Positions 23,415 through 32,303 of a stretch of DNA of 64,000 nucleotides are shown here, in pieces. Under the pieces are notes generated by a model. The model was not told the origin of the DNA and did not search any database. It saw only the letters and a list, made by a program, of their open reading frames with translations. This stretch comes from Mycolicibacterium lacusdiani (GTDB taxonomy: Bacteria > Actinomycetota > Actinomycetes > Mycobacteriales > Mycobacteriaceae), in assembly GCF_021916785.1 (NCBI RefSeq), contig NZ_JAKCFC010000001.1:186001-250000 (forward strand), given 5' to 3'. The number at the start of each line of letters is the position of its first letter. Positions within the stretch are counted from its first letter, which is position 1. Both the position numbers and the translations under genes were made by a program.

Positions 23415-24800
23415 CTAACTCGCTGCCTTCTCCTCCTGCTGCACCGAGGCCGCGATCTCCTCGAGTTCCTCGATTCTGGTGCGGGCGTAGGCCTGCTGCT
23501 CGGTGATCGTGAGCTGCCCGCGCTGGCGTCCGAGGAACGTCACGGCCCAGGACAGCAGGGTCGCGATCTTCGTCTTGAACCCGACGAGGTAGATGAGGTG
23601 CAGGCCGAGCCAGGCGAGCCAGGCCAGGAAGCCGCCGAACTCGAGCTTGCCGACCTGAGCGACGGCGTTGTACTTCGAGACCGTGGCCATGGAGCCCTTG
23701 TCGAAGTACTTGAACGGCTCGCGGGGCTTGGGCATGTTGCCGTGCTCGCGCGCCTTGACCTCGTTGTTCACGATCTTCGCGACGTACTTCGCGCCCTGGA
23801 TGGCGCCCTGGGCCATGCCGGGAACGCCCTCGACCGAGGCCATGTCGCCGACGACGAACACGTTGGGGTGGCCAGGGATCGACAGGTCGGGGTTCACCTT
23901 GACGCGGCCGGCGCGGTCGACCTCGGTCTCGGACTGGGCGGCGAGGTCCTTGCCCAACGGGCTGGCGGCCACGCCGGCCGACCACACCTTGCACGCGGAC
24001 TCGATGCGCCGGCTGGTCCCGTCCTGGTCCTTGACGGTGATGCCGTTGCGGTCGACGTCGGTGACCATGGCGTTCAGCTGAATCTCGACGCCCATCTTCT
24101 CCAGCCGGTCCTGCGCCTTCTTGCCCAGCTTGGGGCCCATGGGCGGCAGCACGGCGGGCGCGGCGTCCAACAAAATGACGTGCGCCTCGGTGGGGTCGAT
24201 GTGCCGGAAGCTGCCCTTGAGCGTCTGGTCGGCGAGCTCCTGGATCTGGCCGGCCATCTCGACGCCGGTCGGGCCTGCGCCGACGACCACGAACGTCAGC
24301 AGCTTCCTACGCCGCTCGGGATCGCTGGACCGCTCGGCCTGCTCGAAGGCACCGAGGATGCGAGCCCGAAGCTCGAGGGCGTCGTCGATGGTCTTCATGC
24401 CGGGTGCCCACTCGGCGAAGTGATCGTTGCCGAAGTAGGACTGACCCGCACCCGCGGCGAGGATCAGCGTGTCGTACGGCGTCCGGTAGGTGTGCCCCAG
24501 CAGCACGGAGTCGACCATCTTGCGCTCGAGGTCGATGTGCGTCACGTCGCCGAGCAACACCTGGGCATTGCGCTGCTTGCGCAGGATCAGGCGCGTCGGG
24601 GGAGCGATCTCACCCTCGGAGATGATGCCGGTTGCCACCTGGTACAGCAGCGGCTGGAACAGGTGGTGGGTGGTACGGGCGATCAACTTGATGTCCACGT
24701 CGGTGCGCTTGAGCGCCTTGGCGGCATTCAATCCGCCGAACCCCGACCCGATGATGACGACCTTGTGCCGATCCGATGCCGTAGCTCCGGGATGGCTCAT
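23415..24800 (-). CDS. ndh: Type II NADH dehydrogenase (NDH-2)
   Basis: A 461-residue non-proton-pumping NADH:menaquinone oxidoreductase, peripheral on the inner face of the membrane. It shows the FAD dinucleotide fold VIIGSGFGGLNAAKALKRTD (residues ~15-34), AAGAGQSYFGND, the NADH fold VVVGAGPTGVEMAGQI, and FVVGDMASVEGVPGMAQGAIQ. The C-terminal amphipathic part (LAWLAWLGLHLIYLVGFK) anchors it. Length matches M. tuberculosis Ndh (463 aa). A GAGGAG site precedes the ATG at 24800. Confidence 0.96.
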   Translation of the reverse strand: MSHPGATASDRHKVVIIGSGFGGLNAAKALKRTDVDIKLIARTTHHLFQPLLYQVATGIISEGEIAPPTRLILRKQRNAQVLLGDVTHIDLERKMVDSVLLGHTYRTPYDTLILAAGAGQSYFGNDHFAEWAPGMKTIDDALELRARILGAFEQAERSSDPERRRKLLTFVVVGAGPTGVEMAGQIQELADQTLKGSFRHIDPTEAHVILLDAAPAVLPPMGPKLGKKAQDRLEKMGVEIQLNAMVTDVDRNGITVKDQDGTSRRIESACKVWSAGVAASPLGKDLAAQSETEVDRAGRVKVNPDLSIPGHPNVFVVGDMASVEGVPGMAQGAIQGAKYVAKIVNNEVKAREHGNMPKPREPFKYFDKGSMATVSKYNAVAQVGKLEFGGFLAWLAWLGLHLIYLVGFKTKIATLLSWAVTFLGRQRGQLTITEQQAYARTRIEELEEIAASVQQEEKAAS

Positions 24801-24873
24801 TTCTGCTCCTCGACCGATGACCCGCTTCTGACTTTGTGTACAACGACCACGTTAGTCTGCGGGCTTCCCCGTA

Positions 24874-24897
24874 GCGCGGTGAGATAACCCACCGCGC
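24874..24897 (-). terminator. Short hairpin downstream of the F420-type oxidoreductase gene
   Basis: GCGCGGTG (24874-24881) pairs with CACCGCGC (24890-24897) around an eight-base loop. It lies about 30 bases beyond the stop of the minus-strand oxidoreductase gene and upstream of ndh. It is a possible terminator for the former; the stem is only 8 bp. Confidence 0.4.
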
Positions 24898-24927
24898 CAC
24901 GGCGTCACGAAGTCGGCCGCTACGGCG

Positions 24928-25857
24928 TCACGCCGAGAGCAGCGGCTTGAGCAGCTCGGCGACCGCGGTGGCCCCACCGGGCTGATAGCCGTTGATGCTG
25001 GTCACGGGGCTCAGTATCACGCCGTCGACGCCCGCGTCGAGGACCTTGGTCTTGATCTGGTCGGCGACCTGCTCGGGGCTGCCGAAGACCGCCTGCTGGC
25101 GAAAGTCCTCGGGGATGAGGTCGGCGGTGACGTTCTCGTCGATCATGGCGACGACGAGCATGCTGGTCTCCAGGGTGGCCGGATCGCGCCCGATCTCCTC
25201 GCAGCGCTCCTTGACGACCTGCAGCTTGCGGGGCAGCTCGTCGAAGCCCGCGATGATGTTGAGGTGGTCGAAGTGCTTGGCGGCCAACGGGATCGTCTTC
25301 TTCTCGCCGCTGCCGCCGATCATCAGCGGGATGTGGTCGCGGAAGCGCGGCTCTGCCATGGCCTCCTGGGTCTTGTAGTACTTGCCCGACACCGTCGGGC
25401 GTTCCCCTGCGAGCATCGGCAGGATGATGTCGAGGGCCTCGCCGAGCTTGTTGAAGCGGTCGGTGAAGGTGCCGAATTCGTAGCCCAGCGAGTCGTGCTC
25501 GAGTTCGAACCAACCCGTGCCGATGCCGAGGACCGCACGGCCCTGGCTGATCACGTCGAGCGTGGTGATGGCCTTGGCCAGCAGCGTGGGCTGGCGGTAG
25601 GTGTTGCCCGTGACCAGCGTGCCGAGCTGCACCTTCTCGGTGGCCGCAGCGAGCGCGCCCAGCGCGGTATACGCCTCGAGCATCGGCTGGTCGGGCGTGC
25701 CGAGGCCGGGCAGTTGATAGAAGTGGTCCATGAGGAAGACCGAGTCGTAGCCGGCCGCCTCGGCTTCACGCGCCTGAGCGATCACGGTGGGGAACATCTC
25801 CTCGACACCGGTGCCGTAGGAGAAGTTCGGGATCTGGAGTCCGAGTCGAATCGTCAC
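24928..25857 (-). CDS. LLM-class F420-dependent oxidoreductase (Rv1855c-like)
   Basis: A 309-residue member of the luciferase-like monooxygenase superfamily. It is a (beta/alpha)8 barrel with the typical start IRLGLQIPNFSYG, AEAAGYDSVFLMDHFYQLPG, LGTLVTGNTYRQPTLLAKAITTLDVISQGR and GIGTGWFELEHDSLGYEFG. These motifs are those of mycobacterial F420-using oxidoreductases; the substrate is unknown. The GTG at 25857 fits the family start and the length of Rv1855c; a GTG at 25875 would add six residues. It sits between ndh and an SDR gene as in M. tuberculosis. Confidence 0.9.
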   Translation of the reverse strand: MTIRLGLQIPNFSYGTGVEEMFPTVIAQAREAEAAGYDSVFLMDHFYQLPGLGTPDQPMLEAYTALGALAAATEKVQLGTLVTGNTYRQPTLLAKAITTLDVISQGRAVLGIGTGWFELEHDSLGYEFGTFTDRFNKLGEALDIILPMLAGERPTVSGKYYKTQEAMAEPRFRDHIPLMIGGSGEKKTIPLAAKHFDHLNIIAGFDELPRKLQVVKERCEEIGRDPATLETSMLVVAMIDENVTADLIPEDFRQQAVFGSPEQVADQIKTKVLDAGVDGVILSPVTSINGYQPGGATAVAELLKPLLSA

Positions 25858-25942
25858 GGAAGAGAACCTATCCACGAACTGGGGTGCGCCGTCGGGTGTT
25901 TCGCTCGGCGCGAAGCCCGGGAGCTGCGGGAATAAACCGGCG

Positions 25943-26617
25943 TCAGCCGAAGTTCGCCAGTGCCCCGTGGCTCACGTGCAGCGTCTCGCCGGTGATGTGC
26001 CGGGCGGCGGGAGTGGTCAGGAAGAGCGCGAGGCGGGTGATCTCCGCGGCAACCGACGCACTGGTGCTGCCGACGCCGTCGTAACCGGGCTCGGCGCCCT
26101 TGCCCGCGGCGACGGTGTTCACGGTGATGCCGCGGATGCCGAAGTGCGTGGCCTGCCCCGCGGTCCAGTTCGACATGGCCGCCTTGACGGCGGCTTCCGG
26201 ACTGCCTTCGGCCACGGTGCCGGGGACCACGTTGACGATGGACCCACCGGAATTGAGCTGGTCGCCCAGGATCTGCACCGTCAGCACCGCCGAGAGCATG
26301 GTGGTGTCGAGAGCGGATCGCCAGGCTGCCGCGCGGTCGGCCAGCGAGTACGTGCGCGGGTCGCCGCCGTTCCAGCGCGCCGAGGGCACGTTCACGATGG
26401 TGTCGATGTGATGCGGGAACTCGCCACGCGCGGCCTCGAGGGCAGCGGGTTCGGTGTTGTCGAGGACGATGTAGTCGACGTCGAGTTCCTTTGCGGCCAC
26501 TTCGAGTTCGTCACGGCGGGCGCCGGCGATCACGACCTGGTGGCCGGCATCGCGAAAACCCTGCGCGATGGCGCGGCCAAGCTCCGTGTCACCGCCGGTG
26601 AGAAGCACCTCAGACAC
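25943..26617 (-). CDS. Short-chain dehydrogenase/reductase (Rv1856c-like)
   Basis: A protein of about 224 residues with a Rossmann start VLLTGGDTELGRAIAQGFRD, a variant of TGxxxGIG, and NVPSARWNG. The canonical YxxxK is not evident: the expected region reads GSPEAAVKAAMSNWTAGQA. Catalysis may therefore be altered, and the protein may be a non-classical SDR. Two tandem GTG codons (26620 and 26617) could start it. The AGGAGG site is only two bases from the first and five from the second, so the second is preferred. The orthologue Rv1856c is 225 residues. Function is unknown. Confidence 0.82.
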   Translation of the reverse strand: MSEVLLTGGDTELGRAIAQGFRDAGHQVVIAGARRDELEVAAKELDVDYIVLDNTEPAALEAARGEFPHHIDTIVNVPSARWNGGDPRTYSLADRAAAWRSALDTTMLSAVLTVQILGDQLNSGGSIVNVVPGTVAEGSPEAAVKAAMSNWTAGQATHFGIRGITVNTVAAGKGAEPGYDGVGSTSASVAAEITRLALFLTTPAARHITGETLHVSHGALANFG

Positions 26618-26747
26618 CACGACCTCCTCGTGTTCAACGCTGAACCCAGCGAGTCGCCGCCCATGTTACTGGACAGTAGCTACGGCGCGAAATTCGCCAC
26701 GCCGTCCGTCGCCGAACCGTGGTCGCCCGGTGACCTAGGGTTGGCTC

Positions 26748-27557
26748 GTGTCCGGAACCAGCCGGCCCGCGGGTCTACCGCGCTGGCTCTTCGTCCCGGC
26801 GGCGATCGGCGCGGCGTTCGTGGCGCTGCCGCTCGTCGCGGTGGTCGCAAGGGTCGACTGGCCGCGTTTCGCCAGCCTGGTCACCAGCCCGTCCTCGCTG
26901 AGCGCGCTGCGGTTGAGCCTCGAGACCGCGACGGCCAGCACGGTGCTCTGCATCGTGGTCGGCGTGCCGATGGCGCTGGTGCTGGCGCGCAGCGGCTCGC
27001 GCATCGTGCGGTGGGCACGGCCACTGATCCTGCTGCCACTGGTGTTGCCACCGGTCGTCGGCGGCATCGCACTGCTGTACGCGTTCGGCAGGCTGGGTCT
27101 GCTCGGTCGACACCTGGAGGCGGTCGGCATCGACATCGCGTTCACCACGACCGCGGTCGTGCTCGCGCAGACGTTCGTCTCCCTACCGTTCCTGGTGATT
27201 GCGCTCGAGGGGGCAGCGCGCACCGCGGGTACGGACTACGAGATGGTCGCGTCGACGCTGGGCGCCCGGCCGACCACGGTCTGGTGGCGGGTGACGCTGC
27301 CGCTGCTGGCGCCGGGCCTGGTGTCGGGCGCCGTGCTCGCCTTCGCCCGCTCGCTCGGCGAATTCGGCGCGACGCTCACCTTCGCCGGTTCCCGAGAAGG
27401 CGTGACCCGCACGCTGCCGCTGGAGATCTACCTGCAGCGCGAGTCCGATCCGGAGGCGGCGGTCGCACTGTCGGTGCTGCTGGTCGTGGTGGCCGCGGTG
27501 GTCGTCGTCGGCCTCGGCAGCCGCAGGCTCAGGGCGGGCGGCGCCAATGCGTGGTGA
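26748..27557 (+). CDS. modB: Molybdate ABC transporter permease ModB
   Basis: A 269-residue inner-membrane permease with about five or six hydrophobic helices and the cytoplasmic EAA loop [24 protein letters not shown], which docks to the ATPase. The motif [16 protein letters not shown] is typical of ModB. Length is close to Rv1858 (264 aa). It begins at GTG 26748 and overlaps modC by 11 bases. The binding-protein gene modA, which precedes modB in M. tuberculosis (Rv1857), is missing here: only a 130-base gap separates modB from the upstream SDR gene. Confidence 0.9.
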   Translation: MSGTSRPAGLPRWLFVPAAIGAAFVALPLVAVVARVDWPRFASLVTSPSSLSALRLSLETATASTVLCIVVGVPMALVLARSGSRIVRWARPLILLPLVLPPVVGGIALLYAFGRLGLLGRHLEAVGIDIAFTTTAVVLAQTFVSLPFLVIALEGAARTAGTDYEMVASTLGARPTTVWWRVTLPLLAPGLVSGAVLAFARSLGEFGATLTFAGSREGVTRTLPLEIYLQRESDPEAAVALSVLLVVVAAVVVVGLGSRRLRAGGANAW

Positions 27558-28674
27558 CGGCAGCGCGCCTACAGGCGGCGGCATCTCGGTGCGCGCCGTG
27601 GTTGACGCGCGGGGTCTGGACGTCGAGTTGTCGGTCGCGCCGGGGGAGGTGCTCGCCATGCTGGGACCCAATGGTGCTGGCAAGTCGACGGTGCTGCACG
27701 TCATCGCGGGCGTCGTTTCGCCCGATGCGGGCTCGGTGCGGGTCGCCGACCGCACGCTGACCGACACCGCCGGCGGTGTCCAGGTCGCGACGCACGAGCG
27801 CCGGGTGGGCTTGCTGCTGCAGGATCCGCTGCTGTTCCCGCACCTTACCGTCGCCGCGAACGTCGCCTTTGGCCCCAGGAGTTCGAAACGCCTCGGCCGC
27901 AACGGCTCTCGCGAAGCAGCGCGGCGTTGGCTCGCCGAGGTGGACGCTGCCGACCTGATGGACCGCAGCCCGGCGCGCCTCTCGGGCGGTCAGGCGCAGC
28001 GCGTGGCACTGGCGCGGGCGCTGGCGGCCGAACCCGACGCGTTGCTGCTCGACGAACCGCTGGCCGGGCTCGACGTCGCCGTAGCGACCGCGATGCGCAA
28101 GGTGTTGCGCAGCGTGCTCACCGCAGGCGGCCGGTCGGCGATCCTGGTCACCCACGAGCTGCTCGACGTCGTCACGCTCGCCGACCGCGTGGTGGTGCTC
28201 GAGCAGGGGCGGATCGTGGAGTCCGGCACGGCGAGCGGCGTGCTCGGTGCGCCGCGCAGTTTCTTCGGCGCGCGCTTCGCGGGGGTCAACCTGGTGGCCG
28301 GTCGACGGTCGGGCCCGGATTCCCTGGTCACCGAGTGGGGGAGCACCTGGCACGGTGAGGCCTCGACCGCAGATGCGACGGCTCCAGACCCGCCGGCTGC
28401 CGAGCCCGTGGTGGCGGTGTTCGCGCCGTCGGCCGTGGCGGTCTACCGCGATGAGCCCCACGGCAGCCCGCGCAACACCGTCGAGGTGGTAGTCGCCGAA
28501 CTGGACAGCCGCGGTCCGGCGATCCGGGTGCGCGCCGACGAGCAACCGGACGGGGCGCCGGGCCTGGCCGCCGACGTCACCGCGGAGGCGGCCGCCGATC
28601 TGAGCCTCGCCCCCGGGGAGCGGGTGTTCTTCACCGTGAAGAGTCAGGCGGTCACGCTTCACTCCCGGCGGTAA
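27547..28674 (+). CDS. modC: Molybdate ABC transporter ATPase ModC
   Basis: A 375-residue ABC ATPase. Walker A is [13 protein letters not shown] (about residue 40), the signature is [16 protein letters not shown], and Walker B is [12 protein letters not shown]. The C-terminal ~100 residues form a molybdate-type TOBE domain ([20 protein letters not shown] to [16 protein letters not shown]), which supports the molybdate assignment. The 11-base overlap with modB indicates coupled translation. Energises uptake of molybdate or tungstate for molybdoenzymes. Confidence 0.93.
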   Translation: MRGDGSAPTGGGISVRAVVDARGLDVELSVAPGEVLAMLGPNGAGKSTVLHVIAGVVSPDAGSVRVADRTLTDTAGGVQVATHERRVGLLLQDPLLFPHLTVAANVAFGPRSSKRLGRNGSREAARRWLAEVDAADLMDRSPARLSGGQAQRVALARALAAEPDALLLDEPLAGLDVAVATAMRKVLRSVLTAGGRSAILVTHELLDVVTLADRVVVLEQGRIVESGTASGVLGAPRSFFGARFAGVNLVAGRRSGPDSLVTEWGSTWHGEASTADATAPDPPAAEPVVAVFAPSAVAVYRDEPHGSPRNTVEVVVAELDSRGPAIRVRADEQPDGAPGLAADVTAEAAADLSLAPGERVFFTVKSQAVTLHSRR

Positions 28675-28838
28675 CGGTCGGCGCGACGGGCGCGATGGAC
28701 GTCTGTGAGACACCCCAGCACCGGCGTGGCGCGGCCGCCCGGGGCATCGTCATGCCAGCAATCTTCGCGAGGGGTTCTCGGCTGTTGCTTTCCTGTCACA
28801 GCAACCTCGCAGTTCGACACTCTAAGAGCAACTCACAC

Positions 28839-28866
28839 TTGCGTCACAGCGGTGACACGGTAGTTT
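28839..28866 (+). promoter_or_regulatory. Probable apa promoter with GTCAC inverted repeat
   Basis: TTGCGT (28839-28844) and TAGTTT (28861-28866) are spaced by 16 bases. TAGTTT ends seven bases before the apa ATG at 28874, so the transcript may be leaderless or nearly so. The spacer holds GTCAC-AGCG-GTGAC (28843-28856), an inverted repeat that resembles reported MtrA recognition elements (GTCACAGCG). MtrA control is a guess. Confidence 0.45.
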
Positions 28867-28873
28867 CTTCCCC

Positions 28874-29839
28874 ATGCAACACCCCGACGGACGCTCCCGA
28901 CGACGCGCAGGTCTCACGACACTGGCGGCTACCAGCGCCACTGCGCTCTCCCTGATCCTGCCGGGCTCCGCCGCGGCCGAGCCGGTTCCGGCGCCCCCGC
29001 CGCCGCCTGCGCCCGCCCCCGCGGTTCCGCTGCCTCCGCCGGGCCCTCTGGTCCAGGCGCCTCCGCCTCCGCCGCCTGCCGATCCGAACGCGCCGCCACC
29101 ACCGCCCGCTGATCCGAACGCACCGCCGGCCCCTGGCGTGCCGCCGCCACCTCCGCCGCCCGAGCCGGGCCGCGTCGAGAACGCGGCCGGCGGGCTGAGC
29201 TACGTCGTCCCCGAGGGATGGAAGGTGTCGGAGCAGACGCAGCTGTCGTACGGCCAGGCGCTGCTGACGAAGATCCCGCCCGCAGGTAGCGAGCAGGCGC
29301 CGAACGACACCAGCGTCCTGCTGGGCCGCCTCGACCTCAAGCTGTTCGCGGGCGCCGAGGCCGACAACTCGAAGGCCGCCGCTCGGCTCGCGTCGGACAT
29401 GGGCGAGTTCTTCATGCCGTTCGCAGGCACGCGGCTCAACCAGGAATCGGGTGCGCTCGACGCCGCAGGGATGCCGGGCGCCTTCTCCTCCTACGAGGTG
29501 AAGTTCACCGACGCCACGAAGCCGAACGGCCAGATCTGGGCAGGCGTCGTCGGGAACCCGCTGCCGCCGAACGCCCCACGCAGCCAACGCGCGCCGGAAC
29601 GCTGGTTCGTCGTGTGGCTGGGCACGGCCAACAACCCGGTCGACAAGGGTGCCGCCGTCGCACTCGCACAGTCGATTCGGCCGTACACGCCGCCGCCACC
29701 ACCGCCGCCGCCGGACCCGAATGCGCCGCCGGACCCGAACGCACCGCCGCCGGATCCGAACGCGCCGCCGGCGCGCCCCGGAGTGGGCGTTCCCGTTCCG
29801 GTCACCGATGCGCCGCCCGGAATGATGCCGCCGCCCTGA
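28874..29839 (+). CDS. apa: Alanine/proline-rich secreted antigen Apa (fibronectin-attachment protein)
   Basis: A 321-residue secreted protein. A signal peptide ([20 protein letters not shown] to about residue 39, ending SAAAEP) precedes a Pro/Ala-rich stretch with repeated DPNAPP units. A globular domain follows (about residues 100-270; [18 protein letters not shown] to [11 protein letters not shown]), then a second proline-rich tail with more PPDPNAPP repeats. This is the architecture of mycobacterial Apa/MPT32 (Rv1860), a mannosylated fibronectin-binding surface antigen. Its position after modC agrees. The proline-rich segments are the probable O-mannosylation regions. Confidence 0.94.
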   Translation: MQHPDGRSRRRAGLTTLAATSATALSLILPGSAAAEPVPAPPPPPAPAPAVPLPPPGPLVQAPPPPPPADPNAPPPPPADPNAPPAPGVPPPPPPPEPGRVENAAGGLSYVVPEGWKVSEQTQLSYGQALLTKIPPAGSEQAPNDTSVLLGRLDLKLFAGAEADNSKAAARLASDMGEFFMPFAGTRLNQESGALDAAGMPGAFSSYEVKFTDATKPNGQIWAGVVGNPLPPNAPRSQRAPERWFVVWLGTANNPVDKGAAVALAQSIRPYTPPPPPPPPDPNAPPDPNAPPPDPNAPPARPGVGVPVPVTDAPPGMMPPP

Positions 29840-29957
29840 TTCGGGTTAGCGGGTAGCCCCGATCGTGTTGTCTTCGTTCCCCTGATCGTTACCCGCGCTG
29901 GGTATACCAGGGAGAGGCCTCGGCATTTCGTCGTGGCCACGAAGGCAGGAGTTCCCG

Positions 29958-30257
29958 ATGGACGTAATGGCTGCTACCGAGTTCCTGGCCCGCTCCACGA
30001 CGCAGACCAGCGTCGGATGGATCGGCTACATCATCATCGGCGCCATCGCCGGCTGGATCGCGGGCAAGATCGTCAAGGGCGGCGGCTCGGGCATCCTGAT
30101 GAACATCGTCATCGGCATCATCGGCGCGCTCATCGGCGGGTTCCTGCTGAGCTTCTTCCTCGACACGGCCGGTGGCGGCTGGTGGTTCACCCTGTTCACC
30201 GCCATCCTCGGCTCCGTAATCCTGCTGGCGATCGTGGGCGCGGTGCGCAAGCGCTGA
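29958..30257 (+). CDS. GlsB/YeaQ/YmgE-family small membrane protein (Rv1861-like)
   Basis: A 99-residue protein with three hydrophobic, glycine-rich helices: IGYIIIGAIAGWIAGKIVKGGG, MNIVIGIIGALIGGFLLSFF and TAILGSVILLAIVGAV. This is the 'transglycosylase-associated' family, a misnomer since no enzyme activity is established. A GGCAGGAG site precedes the ATG at 29958. The 118-base upstream gap contains GGGTAT (29900-29905), resembling a SigF/SigB -10 element, with GTTCC about 19 bases before it. That would suit a stress-induced membrane protein, but the match is weak. Confidence 0.88.
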   Translation: MDVMAATEFLARSTTQTSVGWIGYIIIGAIAGWIAGKIVKGGGSGILMNIVIGIIGALIGGFLLSFFLDTAGGGWWFTLFTAILGSVILLAIVGAVRKR

Positions 30258-30259
30258 CG

Positions 30260-30742
30260 TCAGAGCGCTGCGAGCACGCCGCGCATCGCGGCGGTGACAC
30301 TGCCGCGATCCGATCGGTACAACGGTCCTTGCCCGTCGGCGAGAAGGATCCGCAGGCGTGCGACGCCGCGTACGCGGGCGGGCGAAGGTGATTCCAACCG
30401 ATCGATGACGCCCTCGATCAGGTCGGCGGCTCGACGCACTGCGTCGCTGCGTATCGGGACGCGGCCGTGGCGCAGCGAGGTGCCGGTCTCGGCGTCGTAG
30501 AGCACGACGCGAAGCGCGTGAGCCAGGTCGGCGCGCTCGGTGTCCGACGACAGTCGCGCGCCGTGCACCTGGAGCGCCGAACCCGGTTCGGGATCCACGC
30601 CGGCCTCCAGCTCGCAGTCGTAGCGGTAGGAGAAGACGTGCGCACGCAGTCGCGCGAGGACCGACGGCGCGACGACCGAAGATCGCATCCCGATCCCGTC
30701 GGCGACGGGGGCGGGGTTCGGAGCCAATCGTTCTTCTCGCAT
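30260..30742 (-). CDS. Hypothetical protein beside the CGNR regulator
   Basis: A 160-residue soluble protein starting at ATG 30742, with GAGGAG eight bases upstream. It has no signal peptide or transmembrane segment. Its body contains VLARLRAHVFSYRYDCELEAG and a helical segment SDAVRRAADLIEGVIDRLES, and the C-terminus is ARLRILLADGQGPLYRSDRG followed by VTAAMRGVLAAL. I do not recognise a family. The gene is divergent from the CGNR zinc-finger regulator across a 95-base region full of palindromes and may be that regulator's target. Its stop is only two bases from the convergent end of the GlsB-like gene. Confidence 0.7.
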   Translation of the reverse strand: MREERLAPNPAPVADGIGMRSSVVAPSVLARLRAHVFSYRYDCELEAGVDPEPGSALQVHGARLSSDTERADLAHALRVVLYDAETGTSLRHGRVPIRSDAVRRAADLIEGVIDRLESPSPARVRGVARLRILLADGQGPLYRSDRGSVTAAMRGVLAAL

Positions 30743-30771
30743 GTCTGCATCTCCTCGGTGACTAGTGTTCA

Positions 30772-30830
30772 CGCTATAGCGGTCACGCATGACCGGTCAA
30801 CCGGTTTTACCGGTCATCAAGCGCTATAGT
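30772..30830. promoter_or_regulatory. Palindrome cluster between divergent genes (probable operator)
   Basis: The 95-base divergent region holds the perfect palindrome CGCTATAGCG (30772-30781), the inverted arms TGACCGGT (30790-30797) and ACCGGTCA (30809-30816), the palindrome AACCGGTT (30799-30806) between them, and GCGCTATAGT (30821-30830) repeating the first element. The repeated GCTATAG also resembles -10 hexamers facing both genes. The density of symmetry suggests a regulator, perhaps the adjacent CGNR protein, controls both promoters. Confidence 0.55.
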
Positions 30831-30837
30831 CGACGAC

Positions 30838-31422
30838 GTGACCGCCACGCTCGTCCTCGACGACCCGGACGAGACCAAACCCGCACCCGGCCCGCTGCGT
30901 CGGGTGCAGGCGCTGATCAACACCCTCGACCGCGAGACGGACGACGACCGCCTCGCCGACCGCGAGGGCGCCCGGCCGTTGCTGGTGGAACTCGGCCTGC
31001 TCGGCTCCGACGCCCCGTTGAGCGCCGCCGATCTCGCTGCCGTGATCGGGGTACGGGAAGCCCTGCACGCACTCGTACTCCACAACTCCGGTGGCCCCGA
31101 CATCGATGCCCGCGTGCTTCGACCGATTCGCGACCTCGAGGACTACGCGCTGCTCCGGGTCCGGGTGGACGCCGCGGGCGCCGTCGCGGTGGTGCCCGCA
31201 GACGATTCGGTGCGCGCTCGGCTCGCCGGGTTGCTGACCGTGGTGTCCGAGGCACAGCGCGCAGGCACCTGGGCGCAGCTCAAGGCGTGCGCCAACGACG
31301 AGTGCCTGTGGGCGTTCTACGACCGCTCGCGCAACCACGGGGGCGCGTGGTGCGACATGTCGGGGTGCGGCAACAAGCTCAAGAACCGCGAGTTCCGCGC
31401 GCGCAGGCGCTCGACGCGCTGA
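30838..31422 (+). CDS. CGNR zinc-finger (ABATE-domain) regulator
   Basis: A 194-residue protein starting at GTG 30838. The first ~130 residues fit the ABATE ligand-binding-like domain (VQALINTLDRETDDDRL; LAAVIGVREALHALVLHN). The C-terminus is a CGNR zinc finger: C-x4-C (CANDEC) then, after a gap, WCDMSGCGNKLKNREFRAR, where SGCGNK is the CGNR-type signature. Such proteins are presumed stress-related transcription factors. The gene is divergent from a hypothetical gene and preceded by palindromes that may be its own operator. Confidence 0.88.
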   Translation: MTATLVLDDPDETKPAPGPLRRVQALINTLDRETDDDRLADREGARPLLVELGLLGSDAPLSAADLAAVIGVREALHALVLHNSGGPDIDARVLRPIRDLEDYALLRVRVDAAGAVAVVPADDSVRARLAGLLTVVSEAQRAGTWAQLKACANDECLWAFYDRSRNHGGAWCDMSGCGNKLKNREFRARRRSTR

Positions 31423-31428
31423 GCCCGA

Positions 31429-32199
31429 TCAGGTCGAGACGTGCCAGACGAGCGCCGCGGCCAGGGCGCCGAGGCCGTTGAGCGACCAGTGCAGCGCGAT
31501 CGGCGCGATCAGGCTGCCGCTGCGACCGCGCAACCAGGTGAAGACGAAACCCGCTGCGCCCGTGGCGACCACGGCCAGCACGACGCCCGCGACCATCCCG
31601 GCGACGCCGCCACCGAGGATGCGGGTGAAGCCGACGTTGCTGCTCGTCAAACCGAGTGACGTGGCGACGTGCCACAGACCGAACAGCAACGACCCCGCTG
31701 CCGCCACGCCGCGGAAGCCCCACGCCCGCGTCATCGCGCCGTGCAGGACGCCGCGGAAGACGAGTTCCTCGGGGATCACCGTCTGCAGCGGAATGATGAT
31801 CATCGAGGCGAGGAACGCCCCTGACAACGTCGCGTAGTGGTCGTTCATGAACATCGGCCGGGTCCACGGCAGCGCGACCCCGATCGCGATCACCGACGCG
31901 ACCAACACGACGGCCGCCAGCGCGTAGCCCGCACCAGACCTCCAGTGTTCGCGTCCGAGACCCAGTTCGGCCCACCCCAACCCGCGCGACCGGACCAGCG
32001 CCACCAGACCGGCCGCCGCCAGCGGCACGGTGACGACGTTGGCCCACGGCGTGGTGAAGTGCGCGATGAGGTTGGTCAGTGCGAGGACCACCACCACGAC
32101 GCCGATGTCGACGTAGGTGCGGTAGTGGTTCAGTGCGGACAACTGACCCAGCAGCGGATGCGGGTGGGCATCGGCGGGCAGCACAGTGGTCTCGGACAT
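31429..32199 (-). CDS. CPBP-family intramembrane metalloprotease (CAAX protease-like)
   Basis: A 256-residue integral membrane protein with about seven hydrophobic helices. The CPBP (Abi) motifs are present: EELVFRGVLHG (EExxxR, about residues 138-148), then LLFGLWHVATS with FxxxH, and a later helix GFVFTWLRGRSGSLIAPIALHWSLNG with HxxxN. These residues form the putative metal site. The ATG at 32199 is preferred over 32241 because the added residues are not hydrophobic or conserved. Substrate unknown. Its stop lies seven bases from the convergent CGNR gene. Confidence 0.88.
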   Translation of the reverse strand: MSETTVLPADAHPHPLLGQLSALNHYRTYVDIGVVVVVLALTNLIAHFTTPWANVVTVPLAAAGLVALVRSRGLGWAELGLGREHWRSGAGYALAAVVLVASVIAIGVALPWTRPMFMNDHYATLSGAFLASMIIIPLQTVIPEELVFRGVLHGAMTRAWGFRGVAAAGSLLFGLWHVATSLGLTSSNVGFTRILGGGVAGMVAGVVLAVVATGAAGFVFTWLRGRSGSLIAPIALHWSLNGLGALAAALVWHVST

Positions 32200-32303
32200 G
32201 ACCGGGCAAGTGTATGCGGCAGCGACGTATCGGCAGATCACGAGCCATGCAGCCTCCGCTGGGACACCCGCGGCGCGGGTTCGCGGGGTGCTGAACGATA
32301 CTG

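Noticed and set aside
25967..27760. A 597-codon plus-strand frame that could hide a degraded modA
   Set aside because: It crosses the antisense of an SDR gene and then runs out of frame through modB. I saw no ModA-like motif in the 130-base gap.
28985..29830. Repeated CCGCCG/GATCCGAACGC units that look like a tandem-repeat or CRISPR array
   Set aside because: They are in-frame codons for the DPNAPP and polyproline segments of Apa, with no spacer structure.
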